DNA from: Trebouxia sp. TZW2008
Taxonomy: Eukaryota > Chlorophyta > Trebouxiophyceae > Trebouxiales > Trebouxiaceae
Assembly (NCBI GenBank): GCA_002118135.1
Contig: BDIU01000112.1
Span: forward strand, 124,001 to 188,000
Direction of reading: 5' to 3'
DNA: 64,000 nucleotides
The notes beneath the pieces are model-generated. The model had not been told where the DNA came from. It saw only the letters and a program-made list of their open reading frames with translations, and did no database searches. Both the position numbers and the translations under genes were made by a program. This document shows, piece by piece, positions 12,693-25,200 of the stretch (positions are counted from its first letter, which is position 1; every line of letters begins with the position of its first letter).

Positions 12693-13636
12693 CTGTTGTT
12701 TCCAGCCCAGCAAGACTTGCTGATGTTTCTGTAACATGTATGTCTCAACAGCTGTTCCGAGCTGGATTGCTTGCTGCTTGTCTGGCCCTGAATGCTACTC
12801 ATTGCTTCCGTAGCTGCATGAAGATGTGCAAATTTACTTATGCAGAGCGCCATTGTTTTATTGCTTGTTCCATGATCAGCATGAGTGCACAGCCCATCCT
12901 TGAAGTTGTCAGCACGTTTCACTCTCTTGTAATTGCTGTATATTGTATGTATCAAAACAGGCTGTTATGCTTAACAATTGAGTCTCATACATGAGTCTCA
13001 TGCAGCTGACACGCATAGAAGCTTTCTGCACGTATACGTCCCTTGGTCTGCCTCACATATTGTCTGACACATTATGTGGGAACATGTGTCGCTGTTGTGC
13101 GACCGCAGTGCATATTGAGGCCTTTTTACTTGGTCAACAGCGCCTTAGTGAAGGACAGGTCAGCGCATGGCTTGCTGTTGCTGTTGCAAACAGAAGATGG
13201 AAGATGCAGGCATCTCTTTCAACAGCGACATTGCCTGATCTGATACACAATTTCTGTAGCATTGCTTTAGATTCGACCGTGCATCACACACAAAGCAAAT
13301 ACAGCACCAAAACACACTGAAAGCTGCCCAGTACTTTTCACATACAATGAATGTACTCAAGCAGGTGATGTCTACAAGTATACGAAATAAAAACCCAGCA
13401 GCATACACTTGCACCTGCATTCGGTGGCCATACATCTGCCAATTAACTACTAATCTGATAGCACCTGCTCAAGCTGTTCTTCAAGTGTGTAATCAACAAA
13501 AGCTGTGCAGACAGCCATATTTGGCCAGGTACATGAATCCCTATGTGGCTGTGCAAGCCGAGGCTGCTCCTACTCACAGAGTGTCATCATGACATCTGAG
13601 GGCGCAGACATGTCCTCCTGTTTCCAGCTGTGTAAA
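12693..13636. other. Convergent intergenic spacer
   Basis: This 944-base region separates the carrier stop (+) from the fibrillarin stop (-). It is AT-richer than the flanking exons. No exon with good splice sites, RNA gene or strong repeat is seen. Confidence 0.45.
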
Positions 13637-16331
13637 TCACGCTGCTGCCTTGGCCTTGGGAGGCGGTCTGTAAACCCCCACAACCATCGCATGATCCCTC
13701 TCATAAGGCTCTAGGGTGACCTGCTCTTTTGGCTTCAACTGCATCTCTGCTAGCTTCTTGACTTCCCTGGCAAAGACTGCCTCTGGCTGTGCTGTGGAGT
13801 CAATGCAACTGGCCTTGATGGAGATCACATAGAACCCACCATTCTTTAGAAAGTACTGTGCATTCAAGCCGACAATACGCGCCTGCAACAATAGGACTCA
13901 AGGTGTCAGCCAGACATTGTACACTCAACATACACTCAATGTACACATGCAGCTACAGACTGCATGCATTCCATCAGTACACCTAGCCTTTGTGTAGTAG
14001 ACAGCAATTGAAACCAGGCTTCAACGACTGCAGCAAATCCGTAGCTACATGTGTGCAGTGCTAGCGCCAGCAAGCGTGTCCAAGCAGCCAAAAGTGGCTC
14101 GAAGTAGAACGCTGGACTTGCACAGGTTCAGCGTCTCAATCACCACATGCCTTGCCAACACATATGCAAGCAATCCAACATAAGGCTAGAAGGCAAAGCT
14201 GGCTTGCACATGTGTGCAGGCCTGCAATTTGCAAGGCATGTCCAAGCAATCAAAAGTAGCTTATACAGTCAAGAGGGTCTGAAAGGAAAGGGAGCTTGCC
14301 TGGTCAGGCTGTACAACATCAGCAAAGCATCAGCAAGCAGTCGAAAAAGGCTTGCAGGGAAAGCAGCTTGCACATGTACAGTCCTTCAACTAGCAAGGCA
14401 TGTGGAAGCAGTGCAGGGTGGCTTGAAGGAAAAGGTGGCTTGCCTGGTCGGGCTGTGCAACATCAGCAAAGACTGCATCTACCATGGGCACCAGCATCCT
14501 GTACTTCTGGGGATGCCGGGCGTCCTCAATGATGGGGATCACATTGGGCCTGTTCTTGGCCATGTTCACCAAGTCTCGACCTGCACGTGCATGACATGAA
14601 CATGATAAGACAAGGCTGAGCCAGATTACTGAACGTGCTAGCATCAAGGGAATGGCTGAGTTCTGTGCTGAGCCAACTCTGCTGTGAACGCAAGCATTTG
14701 GTCATGTGTGCTGCAGGCGTGCAGGAGGTAAACATTGCAGACACTCCTTCTGTACATGTGATCCTGTCCGAGATCAAGAGCGAAATGATGCCAGCTGTGC
14801 AATAGAGTGCCCCTGCTTGATGCAGGAATGCACGAGGACTCTGCCGTCTCAGCGACTTCAGCAGCAGCAAAATTTTGATCTGAAGCGGTTGTTGCTGCTT
14901 GCGCTGAAGCAGCTATATTCGCATCAGACAAGAGATGTTCAGCATACAAGCCAGGCATGTCTAAAATCCAGGCACACATGGGCGCAGGCAGTGACCAACA
15001 CTACCAACAGGACAGCCGAAATACTGTGTCATGCAAAAGAAGCATCCTGCAAGTCAGCCTTGCAACCTAGATAACTTCTTGCTGCTTTACTTTGCAATTG
15101 CCACTGTAGCTGTCTTTGTGGATGGACGTGGGACTCACCGCTCCTATGTGAGAACTCCACAGCAAAGACAGCTCCTGTGGGTCCAACAATATCTGACACG
15201 TGTGACACACTGGTGCCAGAGGCAGCGCCCAGGTACAGCACTTTGCCGCCTGGCTTGATATGTACATTGTCCACTCCAGCCAGAACTGATGCTGCCAGCT
15301 TGGACCTGAAGGGGTTCCACACCCGGTACTCTATCTTCTCCCCTTCCCCTGCCTCTACACTGATCCTCTTCTCATTGTACACACTGCAAACAAGGCATAG
15401 AACGCCTCTGCGCTGATGCTTTTCTCATTGTATCCACTTCTCAGTGTATACACTGCTCATTGTATACACTGCAAACAAGGCACGGAATCAGTGCAAGCCC
15501 CCTGACTCTACGCAATTGGAACACATGACATAGTGGTGTATGTAGCACATCAGCATTGGTGCAAATCACAGCTGGCACATACCAGTGTGCAGTGCAACAC
15601 AGCTGCGCATGTCTGCCATGTCAGGGTCAAGCAGATACTTTGACGTGCAAAAGATGCTACATCAGGCCACAACCTTTGATGCAGGGTCTGTGCAACTTGA
15701 GTGATGTTGCCAGATGATTTGCAAGTGTACCTGACTCCAGGCACAAGGTTCTTGGTGACAAGGGCGTCTTCCTTTCCACGGGCAATGAAGATGCCTTCAT
15801 GTCTGTGCTGCTCAATGACAACATTGCTGCCACCCTTCATACCACCCCGGCCTCCGCGACCACCGCGTCCCCCTCTACCCCCACCTCTGCCTCTGCCACC
15901 CCTGCCACCCTTTTCAACACCTCCACGACCTCCAAAACCACCTCTGCCACCGCCACGTCCTCTGCAACATGAAGGAAATGGGGGGAATGAGCATCACGTG
16001 TATTCAATGCACAGCTCAGACTGTTGCAGTTCAGTACATGAAATACAAAGAGGGTAAAGAGTCTAGTCTGTAGACCATCAGGTCAAATCTGCAACAGGGT
16101 GCAATGCCGTTTATGCGCGCTGCAGATGGTTACTCCCAGATATTTAAGCAACCAATGGTTGCAGACTTGGCTGAGCAGAGCTAATGCAGTGCAGTGTCGA
16201 ACTTGCTTGACAAGCAGGTAGCAAAGGGGCGGTGTTACTGGAGCATACCCTCTGCCACCACGACCTCCTCTGTCACCTCCTCTACCACCGCCTCTGCCTC
16301 CGCGAAAACCGCCACGGTCGCCGAAGGCCAT
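13637..16331 (-). CDS. FBL: Fibrillarin, rRNA 2'-O-methyltransferase
   Basis: Five exons (16331-16249, 15961-15731, 15383-15139, 14580-14444, 13882-13637) encode 313 residues; human fibrillarin has 321. The N-terminal ~85 residues form a glycine/arginine-rich GAR domain that directs nucleolar localisation. The methyltransferase domain follows with the conserved order [23 protein letters not shown], the SAM-binding [56 protein letters not shown] and [15 protein letters not shown]. It is the catalytic subunit of box C/D snoRNPs and also methylates histone H2A in animals and yeast. Intron 4 seems to start with GC (CAG|GCAAGC), fixed by the conserved join of DQ to ARIV. Intron 4 also carries repeated copies of the exon-4 donor region. 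The start ATG opens the GAR domain directly. It is divergent from the PsbS-like gene. Confidence 0.95.
14288..14475 (-). repeat. Tandem copy of the exon-4 donor region inside fibrillarin intron 4
   Basis: Bases ~14294-14328 (gcttgcctggtcaggctgta and onwards) repeat the true exon-4/intron-4 junction at ~14438-14472 with two or three changes. Looser copies of the neighbouring GCTTGCA/AAGGCATGT blocks occur from ~14200. The copy keeps the GC-type donor context. Its role is unknown; it is most simply explained by tandem duplication across the junction. Confidence 0.7.
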
Positions 16332-16787
16332 GCTGGCCTAAGTGCTATGGGGCCCTGATAATAACGCTCTGGCTAAAATCCACCAACGGTAGCGAATGCG
16401 ACCAACGCACGTCAATTTGAAAGTCCTATACACTTAGCATGCACCAACGTTGCAATGTGAGGCGTTGCTGCGTTGCGACAAAAAGCTCTGCAACAAGTTG
16501 CAGTCAGGCGGCGTCAACCTTCCGGATTACTCACCCAAATTTCAGCTGCATGTGGATCACATGCATGGCACATGGGCCCATACCAAATTTCACACAACGG
16601 GAGAACAAGGAGATAGCGCAGAAACGCAGCTGCTGCCGCTACTGCAGACTGGCCAACGCAAGCACTGCAAACCTGCCGCTTTGTGCGGGGGTTGAAGTTG
16701 CTGAGCGTGGAGTAGCACGTGTACACGGCTGCCGCAGTCGCCAGCATGTATATGGCTCTGTAGCTCAAGTGCACTCCCGTTGGGTCT
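16332..16787. other. Divergent promoter region, fibrillarin (-) / PsbS-like (+)
   Basis: A 456-base region between two start codons that must hold both 5' untranslated regions and promoters. Open frames on both strands here lack splice support. I see no clear TATA box. Confidence 0.4.
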
Positions 16788-17703
16788 ATGCACTGCTTGA
16801 CCTTGCAGCCTTGCTGCTGCCTCATCCACCATCCGGGCCGCGTGCACACAAGACGACTGACAAGGAGGCACCTGGTGACGCGGGCTAGCCAGGAAGATGG
16901 TCGCTCAGACGAGCAACTTTCCAAACCAGCACAGGGTCAGAACCCCTGGGACGAGCATCTCAGCACGCAGGAGAAGCAAGCGGACAGATACCGTCCACCG
17001 CTTGTGACTGGCCTGGACATACAGGTGTCCCGGGGAAAGTTTCTTGGCAGGCTTGCCATATTGATCTTAGGGGTGGGTTGGAAGCCTTGTAGCGCTTGCT
17101 TCCCGCCCTGACTGATGGAGACATTGCAGCATTATGATCACGATCTGCAGGCAGTGCTGGTGGGTGAGCGAATCACTGGCAAGGGTGCCATTGAACAATT
17201 TGAAATTTCTGAAACTAACGTTCCTTTGTGGGAGATTGAGCCCTTGCTGGGCATAGCAGTGATAGGCTTGATTGTTGCCGCTTTCTGGCCTAGCTCTGAC
17301 AAGTCACAAACCCCGAGCCTGTTTGGGCGAGTTCAAAAACTGAGTGGGCGCTTTGCCTGCTTGGGTTTGGCCAGCACAATAACAGCAGAGGTGGTCACAG
17401 GCAAGGTATGAGTTGCGTGACAGCTTTCTCTGAATCAACATGTTAGCCTTGCAAGTTTGACCTGACGCCATGCACAGCACATTTGTATTGCGGCAGATAC
17501 GGCCTGTCTGGTCAAAGCAGTCGCTGCCATGCCGCAGAAGTGAAGCATGTAGACTGACATGATAGCACTCTGTGTAGGGCGCCCTAGCTTTGCTGAATGT
17601 GCAAACTGGGGTTGATTCAGTGAGTGAGGTAGAGGCCATTGGGGCTTTTATTGTGCTGCTGCTGCTGACCGAAGACTTGGGTAAAAATAAAGAAGAGGAC
17701 TGA
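16788..17703 (+). CDS. PSBS: PsbS-like four-helix protein of the light-harvesting superfamily
   Basis: Three exons (16788-17072, 17151-17405, 17578-17703) give 221 residues. The first ~35 residues are Arg/Leu/Cys-rich without acids, like a chloroplast transit peptide ending near RHLVTRAS. The mature part has two homologous halves. Half one reads GRLAILILGAVLVGERITGKG then WEIEPLLGIAVIGLIVA, with the helix-one pattern split by intron 1. Half two reads GRFACLGLASTITAEVVTGKG then a second hydrophobic helix. The tail is acidic (KNKEED), as in PsbS. PsbS sits in thylakoid membranes and senses lumen acidification to trigger energy-dependent quenching. The copy is divergent: the usual ETG of the second half reads QTG, and the linker between halves is short. 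A different two-fold LHC-like (SEP/LIL) protein is the main alternative. Confidence 0.7.
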
Positions 17704-18502
17704 CATTTGACGTCACACAAGCAATCTGCACAACCCAGACAGATTGTTGCAGTCTCATTTGCCATCCAAGGGCTGGTTTCTGCTGGAGTGACAGATCTCA
17801 ATATCAGCAAAATCCGCTTCAGATGAGCGTGATACTGACTGTACATATTTATGACAACTTGAGTTTCATTTGTTTGATGCAAATTGTGCTGGTGCATGAC
17901 ACAGTTTTGACCAGGTTTTGACCTCGGCAGTTGCAACTTGATATTTCATTCACACTTCAGGAGAGTAACAAAAGCATAACCTGTGCAGCAAGAGGATGAC
18001 TTGAGAATGACAAAACACTCATCAAAGAGCTTTGTGGTTGTAAGAGTGTGACCACCATCTGCAGCTGATGCAATGTAAATATGCTGCTCTGAACATTTAC
18101 TTGCAGAACGGCAGCAAGCACGTCCATATCAAGCTCATTACGCTGTAGCAGCACCTGCTTTAATCAATGCTTGTATTGGTTGAGAAGCATACTTTGCATC
18201 TGGTGATGGACCCCACGATGACTGTATGACAATCTGCTAGCAACAAATGACATCTCTCCTAGCAACAAATGACACAAGGCAAAATCTGTCTACACTGCCT
18301 GCGCAGATTTGCCCAGTTTTGACTTGCAACATTGCTTCAGACTAGACCAGACACGCGCGAACAAGCACTGAAACTGTGCAGAGCGCACACCTATCGCAAG
18401 CATCGATGCGAAAGTGGGCTCGCAGGAGCCACGCACCGCTACCGTACTGTGCAATGCAGCGTTGCACAGTGATCTGCGAAATCAGCACTCTCGCTGCCAG
18501 AG
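17704..18502. other. Intergenic spacer between two plus-strand genes
   Basis: This 799-base region contains the 3' end of the PsbS-like gene and the promoter of the YaaW-like gene. A short direct repeat (gcaacaaatgacat near 18240 and 18262) is visible. No gene is apparent. Confidence 0.45.
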
Positions 18503-20473
18503 ATGGGTTTTGAAGCGTTGCCTGTGCAGAATAGCATGCTGCAGAGCATTCCTAGTTCTGCAAAGGGCATTGTCTTCACAAGCAGGCCTTGCACGGCACG
18601 CACGCCCGTCCACCGTGCTGGCAGGCCACTAGTCTGGTCAACTCCGAGACCGCAACAGAAACGTAGTCTGCAGCTGGGTGCACGGGCAGCGTCTTCTAGC
18701 CGCAGCAAACTCCCAGTTGTCACACAGCCTGCATCAAGCAATGATGTTGATCGCGATCTGTGGACTGTGTTAGACCTGGCTTCAGATGAAGAACTGGAGG
18801 GAGTGCACGATGTCCTGTTCGGTGCGTAACAAAGGGCTTGTTGTTTCTTGGCTTGTATTTTCTGGAATGTTGCAAGATTCTCTGCAGAAGTCTCAATACC
18901 CTGGGATTTGCACATATGTCTTATGCCTGGGTGAACGTTTCAGGTGCCAGTCTTCTAAGCCCCTTGTTGAAGTCAATATTGACTACAAAGGAGCCAGCTG
19001 CGTTGAAGCACAGAGGCAGAGCTGCTGTGATGCACCGTATCGAGCAACGCATGCGGTTCTTGGCGGTACCCCCAGCCCCTTTGCTCTTGACCTGATTTCC
19101 GGACCCACCTTTTATGTCGAGTGCGCTGATGGCTAATGTTGGTGTTGACCCTGTGCAGGCAGACTCAGCATCTACACTGCGGGGCCAGTACCCCAGCTAC
19201 AGAGAGACACTACAGCGGCTGTGTTACAGGCTTGACATCAAGTGTCCCAGCACTCTCTTGACTGAAGTAGGTTCTTGTCTGTGGTTCCTCTGGCGCTCTG
19301 CAAAAGACCTGTTGCATGTTATTGTTACAAAGCTTGCGCGTGGTTACTGTATCATTGTATGCTGATCACATGCAAGACAACAGGTGCTTGCCAAATCTGG
19401 GGTCCATTGTTACACAGTTTGATTGGATGCTGACCACTCCTGTACAGCCATGCTGCGGTTGCTCAGCAAACTGCATGACGTTTCTTTTTGCACTGAATAC
19501 TAGCCAACACTCAGACAGGATTGCTCAGCAGGATCTGGAGACTGAGGTGCTGATGCACATCTTGGAGCAGCAGAAAATGTCTACAACTGCTGCACTGAAG
19601 AAGATCTCGCATATCAAGGCCTCGCCTTCAGCCAGGTATGTCAACAGGACTGACATTTCAAGCTCCTGTCCAGTTGCATTGTGAGCTGTCATCATATGCT
19701 GCACATTGTCAATCATCATTATTTGTGGTGGTCATCAAGGCACAGATGCTTGCTTATGCAGAAGATCTCAGAGTGTTCTGGACCATCTTATGGACAGAGT
19801 TGGTGTGCAATTGAAGTTGAGTGCTCAGGAAATGGCACCCACTGCTGCTAAGCTGGGCAGTGCTGCTACCATGTCTTCTGTTCGGGTCACAGCTCTGAAG
19901 CAGCTGGGTGGTCAGGTCCTAGCACAGCGAGCAAGATACGAAGCAGCGCTGGCTGTGGTCTGCAAGACTGGAGCCACATATAAAAAGCGTGCTGCATTGC
20001 AGGTATGCTTTGATGTGATGCACATAGCCCTATGTGGGTTGCAAAATTACTGCTGCTAGTTACATGGGCAGCTGCACTGCATCACAGAGTTTGATTGCCA
20101 TCAAAGCATGAGAGTGTGCAATGCAATCTGCTGATGCGCCTATTGCATGCTGTTGTTGCTGATTACACTCCAGTAACAAGATGTTGCTGCCCCACTACAC
20201 TTTAATGCAACAATGAGTCTGTACAGCAAGTTCACAACATGTCTCTGCTTGTAGGCTGCCCAGCAGGGGTTTACTTCAGCTGCAGCAAAATATGGTACTG
20301 CGAGGGGCGTTCTGAGTTTTCTGGGACCTGCTATGTGGGTCTGGCTCGGGCTGGATCTAGCTTTGAAGTCCATTGGCTCTGATTACACAAGGATTGTCAA
20401 GGCTGTTGCGCTTCTGGCACAAATACGCCTGCTGCACACACATGGCTTCACAAACTCTGCCCCACCAGTGTAG
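18503..20473 (+). CDS. YaaW/UPF0174-family protein with probable organelle transit peptide
   Basis: Six exons (18503-18821, 18944-19065, 19159-19266, 19532-19635, 19762-20002, 20255-20473) give about 370 residues in one frame. The N-terminus (first ~75 residues) is Arg/Ser/Ala-rich and lacks acids, typical of a plastid or mitochondrial transit peptide, ending near RAASSSRSKL. The mature part resembles bacterial YaaW (DUF3944/UPF0174): an opening with DLASDEELEGV, then LRGQYPSYRETLQRLCYRL, then ETEVLMHILEQQ, a helical middle, and a C-terminal hydrophobic pair including LGPAMWVWLGLDLALKSIG and YTRIVKAVALLAQIRLLH. The molecular function of this family is not established. Exon 4 may begin at 19529 instead of 19532 (tandem cagcag acceptor). 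The C-terminal ~45 residues probably include one membrane-associated helix. Confidence 0.7.
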
Positions 20474-21290
20474 CAAAGTCTTTCAAATGTGTGTATGCAT
20501 GTTTATTGTATCCACAGTGAACGAGTCTGACACTAGAGTGTTGTTGTGTGCGTGCGTGACTGAATGTGGGCCTGTTATGTTGCTTGTGAATGCTTGAAGC
20601 TGAATCCGCTTTGAGGATCTAAAAGAATAGTATCTGACCTCTGTGCTATCAGCTCTATCACAGCACATGGGATTGATTGCACTTGCTGAGCTAAACGCGT
20701 GCACAGATGTACTGTATCAAGACTGTACTTTACGGTTGCAACGACAACTGAGTGTGATTGTGTATGGACTGTTTGAATTGAGTGAGTGAACGCTCTGAGC
20801 ATGAGGCAATTGCTGCTGCTGTATGCAGCAATGTAAATGTGCTGCAATGTTGTGCAATCGCACAAGTGCAAACGGGATTGATGAATGGCAGATGTGATCA
20901 ACGTGCCCTCATGGCGTGCAGCAATGCAAGACTGATTGCACCACCGTGGCATGCAATCTTGGCGTACAAGACGCTCAAGCAACTAGGCACATGATGTCAC
21001 AGATGAATTTTGTTGTGTCAAGCATTGCACCAGGTTCTACTGCTACATCCTAGGATTGCTTAACACAACCATTTGTGCCAAAGTGATTGTACTAAGCATG
21101 GTGTTCTGCACCCAATGTATGACACCACTGTGGCTGCATAGGCTACCTGCACAGCTCAGCAGTCATGGCAACCAAGGTTGAGCAGGACTGCTGAGCTGGT
21201 ATTGCAGCAGCTGCTTTTGCTGACCATACAGTCACTTGGCCAAGAGGCATGTTATTGCAGGACACCAGCACTTGATGACATTTGTCCCAA
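20474..21290. other. Convergent intergenic spacer
   Basis: 817 bases between the YaaW-like stop (+) and the acyl-carrier-protein stop (-). Nothing with splice support or RNA structure is evident; open frames here are short and of biased composition. Confidence 0.45.
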
Positions 21291-21839
21291 TCATTTAGCT
21301 TGAGGGTGTGCTGAGATGTACTGGATGGCGTCTGCTGTGGACAAGATTTTGTCTGCCTCAACATCGGGAATCTCCACTGCAAACTCCTCCTCAAATGCCA
21401 TCACAACCTCCACCGTGTCTAAGCTGTCCAGTCCAAGATCTTTCTGAAAATGTGCTGATGGAGTGACCTGCATCAGAATAGACGTTGTACCACGTGATGG
21501 CTGCACGCAGTGCATCATCTAAGCATCTTAATCGTTCTGTAGATAGCAAGTGTGACGCGAAAAAGAAATTAGAGCTCAGCTGACAGCAAGCTTGGCATGC
21601 GTCAACAGTGCTAAGGTGAGCAAGCTTGCCTTGCTCTGGTCCACTTTTTCGAAGTTTTTGACGACGCTGAGGATACGCTCTGTGACCTCGTTTTTGTCCA
21701 AATACGTACCCGCAAAGCCACGAACACACTGCCACGCTGCTGGACCTGCTTGATGTTGTGTGGCTGCAAAGTTGGCTTGAAGTCGGATATGACTCAATAC
21801 CCCTCTTCGAACAGTGCCCAAGGCCTGCGCCAGCGCCAT
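21291..21839 (-). CDS. mtACP: Mitochondrial acyl carrier protein
   Basis: Two exons (21839-21630 and 21467-21291) encode 128 residues. The first ~45 residues ([17 protein letters not shown] and on) form a mitochondrial presequence ending around RGFAG. The carrier domain has [16 protein letters not shown], then the phosphopantetheine site [18 protein letters not shown] with the modified Ser, and IPDVEADKI. It acts in mitochondrial fatty-acid and lipoate synthesis and as the accessory complex I subunit NDUFAB1 (SDAP). The single intron appears to begin with GC (AAG|GCAAGC); no GT is available near the junction, and family alignment fixes the join of DQSK to VTPSAHF. Length and motif spacing are normal for the family. 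Confidence 0.93.
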
Positions 21840-22250
21840 GATCGCGCACAAGGTGTCAACTCCTGGCCTATTGCAAGATCGCAGCCAATGTTGCGACAAT
21901 GAACACTGTTGGGTCATTCGTGTACGCACAGATGCAACTCGAACAACGGAACCCCCTTGGGCCTAGACTCGGGCCCCCCCAGGACTTGTCTGAAAGTTCT
22001 GAGCAACACATATATAATATGTTTACAGCAGTACATTGCTGCACAAGTACAGGCTTGCTGATGCTGACCCATGATGACACTTGTGTCGAGTCGATGATGT
22101 GTCTGGGAGACATGCATTCCTTCGTTCGAATGACATTCTGTTGGATGCTCAGCAGCTCACAAGTGCAAACTCAACTGATGCATCAACGACTTCTGGCACG
22201 CAGATGCTCTCAGCTGTTCAACAAGTTCGAGAGCTAGGTACCCCGTATGT
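21840..22250. other. Divergent region upstream of mtACP (-) and the phosphodiesterase (+)
   Basis: About 410 bases. Plus-strand bases 22081-22238 have a coding-like open frame (for example DAQQLTSANSTDAS) without an in-frame start, and may be part of an upstream phosphodiesterase exon. I could not connect it with confidence. Confidence 0.3.
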
Positions 22251-25200
22251 ACAAGGCAATTCCGAGAGATTGCTCAGTTGACAGGAGAATTTGACATTTC
22301 AAGGCAGGACAAGGCCATCTCACGGGGCAAAATGTATCTGGTGGGCTTGGGTGAGTTCACCAGTGCCCTACCGTCACAAGTTGCATTGCGCTCTTGTCAC
22401 CTGAAACATTGTGGCTACGCTTCTGGTCTTCCTTCATGGCCAGGCCTTGAGCTTTTAGTAAATCATGTGCAAATGTGCTGCATTCAAACTTACAGCAGGG
22501 CAATGTGTACAGGTCAAGCATTGACCGAAGTGTCGACATTGCGCCTGCGATCTTCGGCGCACCGACCGCGGACCATGTCATAGCGGAAGCTGCAAGTTCT
22601 CTGGCAATGTCGGGCTCCTGCCCGCCGCTTGCAAACGCTGCAGCGAGTGTCACATAAAGATGAGTGAGTGCTGAACTACAGATGAGCTGCTTTTGACCGG
22701 CCCAAGCGGCAAAATTGTTGGAACACTTGAACAAGGATGCAAGGTAGGACAGTCGATGCGTCACTCTGCTGCAGCGCTGACAGCCGGACTGTGTGGTCTC
22801 ACAAGTCACTGAATCTAGGTCCTTTCTTCTGGGAAGAAGCTGAGGCTAAGCCAAACAGCAATGCTGCTTATGGCGTATCCCACCAAGACAAAGTGTGGAC
22901 TACGCAAGAGCTGCAGATCTTGCACAGCATGGCAGGAGCGGTCTTGATCTGCAAGCTTGGGCACCAGGAGGACTCTGCTAGGTGACAGCAGGCTGCAGCT
23001 CAGATACAGCTGCATTCAAAGTGCACATTGAATGTGCCTGACAGCATCCTATTGCGTCACAGGCCAGCTGGGGCAACATTCTTCAAGCAGACATACTTTC
23101 AGAACACAGCCTGCCTGAATCTGTTGGGCAAAGCTCGTCCTTTGGAAGACTATGTAGCACTGGTTGACGCCATGCCAGAATGGGAGCGATCAAACCGCAG
23201 AGTTTGGTCTGATGCAATCTCACAGGTTTATAGATATAGATATAGCATCAGTCTCTTGTGGTGCTGATTGCATGTTTCAGATAGCTCACACAGGACATTA
23301 CATGCAGGGACCCAAGGAACTTCGCAGCTGGGTCAAATTTCAGCATTTGACACCTTACTTTCTGTCTGCTCCTGATTCTGCCATCATTGTAACCATTCTC
23401 AGCAAGGTAAATCTCATGGCTGGTGGTTGTTGCTTGTTGCAATCAGTGCTGTCAGCAGCATCGAGTGTTCAGCCAAACCTCATGGCTAGTATGCAATCAA
23501 CTCTTGTTTGGTGCCCTAAAGGTTATCAGAGTCCAGCTGGATTCTGGTGAGATCAAGACGGCCACTCTGCTTCAATTTGAGTCTCAGATGACAACTCAGA
23601 ATGCCCGCATCACCGCCATGCATCAGTACAACCCTATCTACAGATTCATGTGCGATAGGAATGGCGTCATAGTGCATGCAAACAAGCGAGCCTGGGAAGC
23701 TTATAGTGATGGTACGCTTCAAGTCCATGTTTTGTCGCTGGCTTTCCTGCATGCTTGTGCCTATTGCTAAGCAACTTTTGCTGTGTTGACCCAGGCAAAG
23801 GATACACACCCACCTTGAAGGATGTCTTCTCGAGGGGCGACTACCCAGGTTAGAACTTGTACTCAGAATAAGCACATTTACCAAGCGAGCTGCATTGGTC
23901 AGGGCATGCTACAATCGCAGCATTCTACAATCATGAATGCTGGAGACCACAGACCACAATCAACAGACCGCTCCCTCTAGCACGTATTTGAACTCACATG
24001 CTATGGCATGAGATGGCACTACGTCTGTGCACTGTGCATACTGTGTCATATAGACCCTGCTGTCGGGTCCTGTACAGCATATCATACTACCCTAAAAGAC
24101 ACCTCATCTTGCAACGCCCGTGTTTCAGCAGAGAACACATTTCATTCAACAGAAACACACCATGCACATGGGTGCTGCATGCAGGTGGCGATGCTGAGCT
24201 GGACGCAGCATATGACACTGCTGTCACTGCTATATTTGAAAAGGGAGTTGCATGTCACCGGCATCTGAAATGCTACACCAGCAGAAAGACTGGCAAGCGA
24301 AAATACATCAACATGGAATTGTGGCCAGTTGCTGACCCACTGGATGGCAAGTTGGCTGTGATGGTCAGTGAGTACAACATGACTGAGCAGAAGGAGCTAG
24401 AGCTGCAGCTGTCAGCCCAGCATCAGTCGCTGCAAAGGCAAGGTTGATGATGTATTCTTTTGCATGATCACAATTGCAACCCAGTATCACAGCAATGCTG
24501 ACCATCATACTAGCTGCCACCACACAAACAGCATAGCACACAGGTGCATACCACACAGACAGCATGCAAGCCTTCAGAGTATGTTGTCCCTGCAATGAAC
24601 AGAATTTGCAAAGGCCGTGTATGACTTCCCCAACAATTTAGATGAATCCGCACATCAGTTCAGCGCTTGAGCCCAAGTAAGCCAAGGCCTCTGCACCTGC
24701 TGAGGTTGTGTGCTCATCAAATGCAAAAGCTGTCAATGCTGCCTAATTTGCACAGTGAGGCTGCAAATCAGGCAGTTTTAAAGGTGCTCTGATCAGCACA
24801 AGTCACCTGACACAGCCACGACTGCTGCACAGGCAGAATGCTGAGCTTGAGACGCTTAACGCTGACATCCAGACAGAGAAGAAGCAGCTGCAGCAGCGCA
24901 ACACCCACCTGACAGAGCGCTTGGAGGCGGTAGCGCAGTCGCCCACTCCTGGGCAGGGCATCAATGCTGACACTCCTCTGGACCTCATGCTTGGTCTTCT
25001 GCAGAAGCTTGTCATGGTGTGTTTGCCACCAATCTGATCTGCAAAAGGCTGCATGCTGCATGCGTGCTCAAATCGCTGCAGAAGGCTGTCATGGTGGGGT
25101 TGCCACCATTGAGATATGCTGCTTGCTGCATGGGTATACTACACTAAATGTGCCTAGCTGTGATTTTTGTAAGGGTCCATGGGTTTTGGTCTATTGCGTC

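Noticed and set aside
16439..16888. Plus-strand open frame upstream of the PsbS-like start
   Set aside because: It is in a different frame from the transit peptide and shows no family resemblance.
22238..22285. A 48-base intron linking an upstream frame to the first phosphodiesterase exon
   Set aside because: It gives a pleasing join but is shorter than the other introns I could confirm, so I left the 5' end open.
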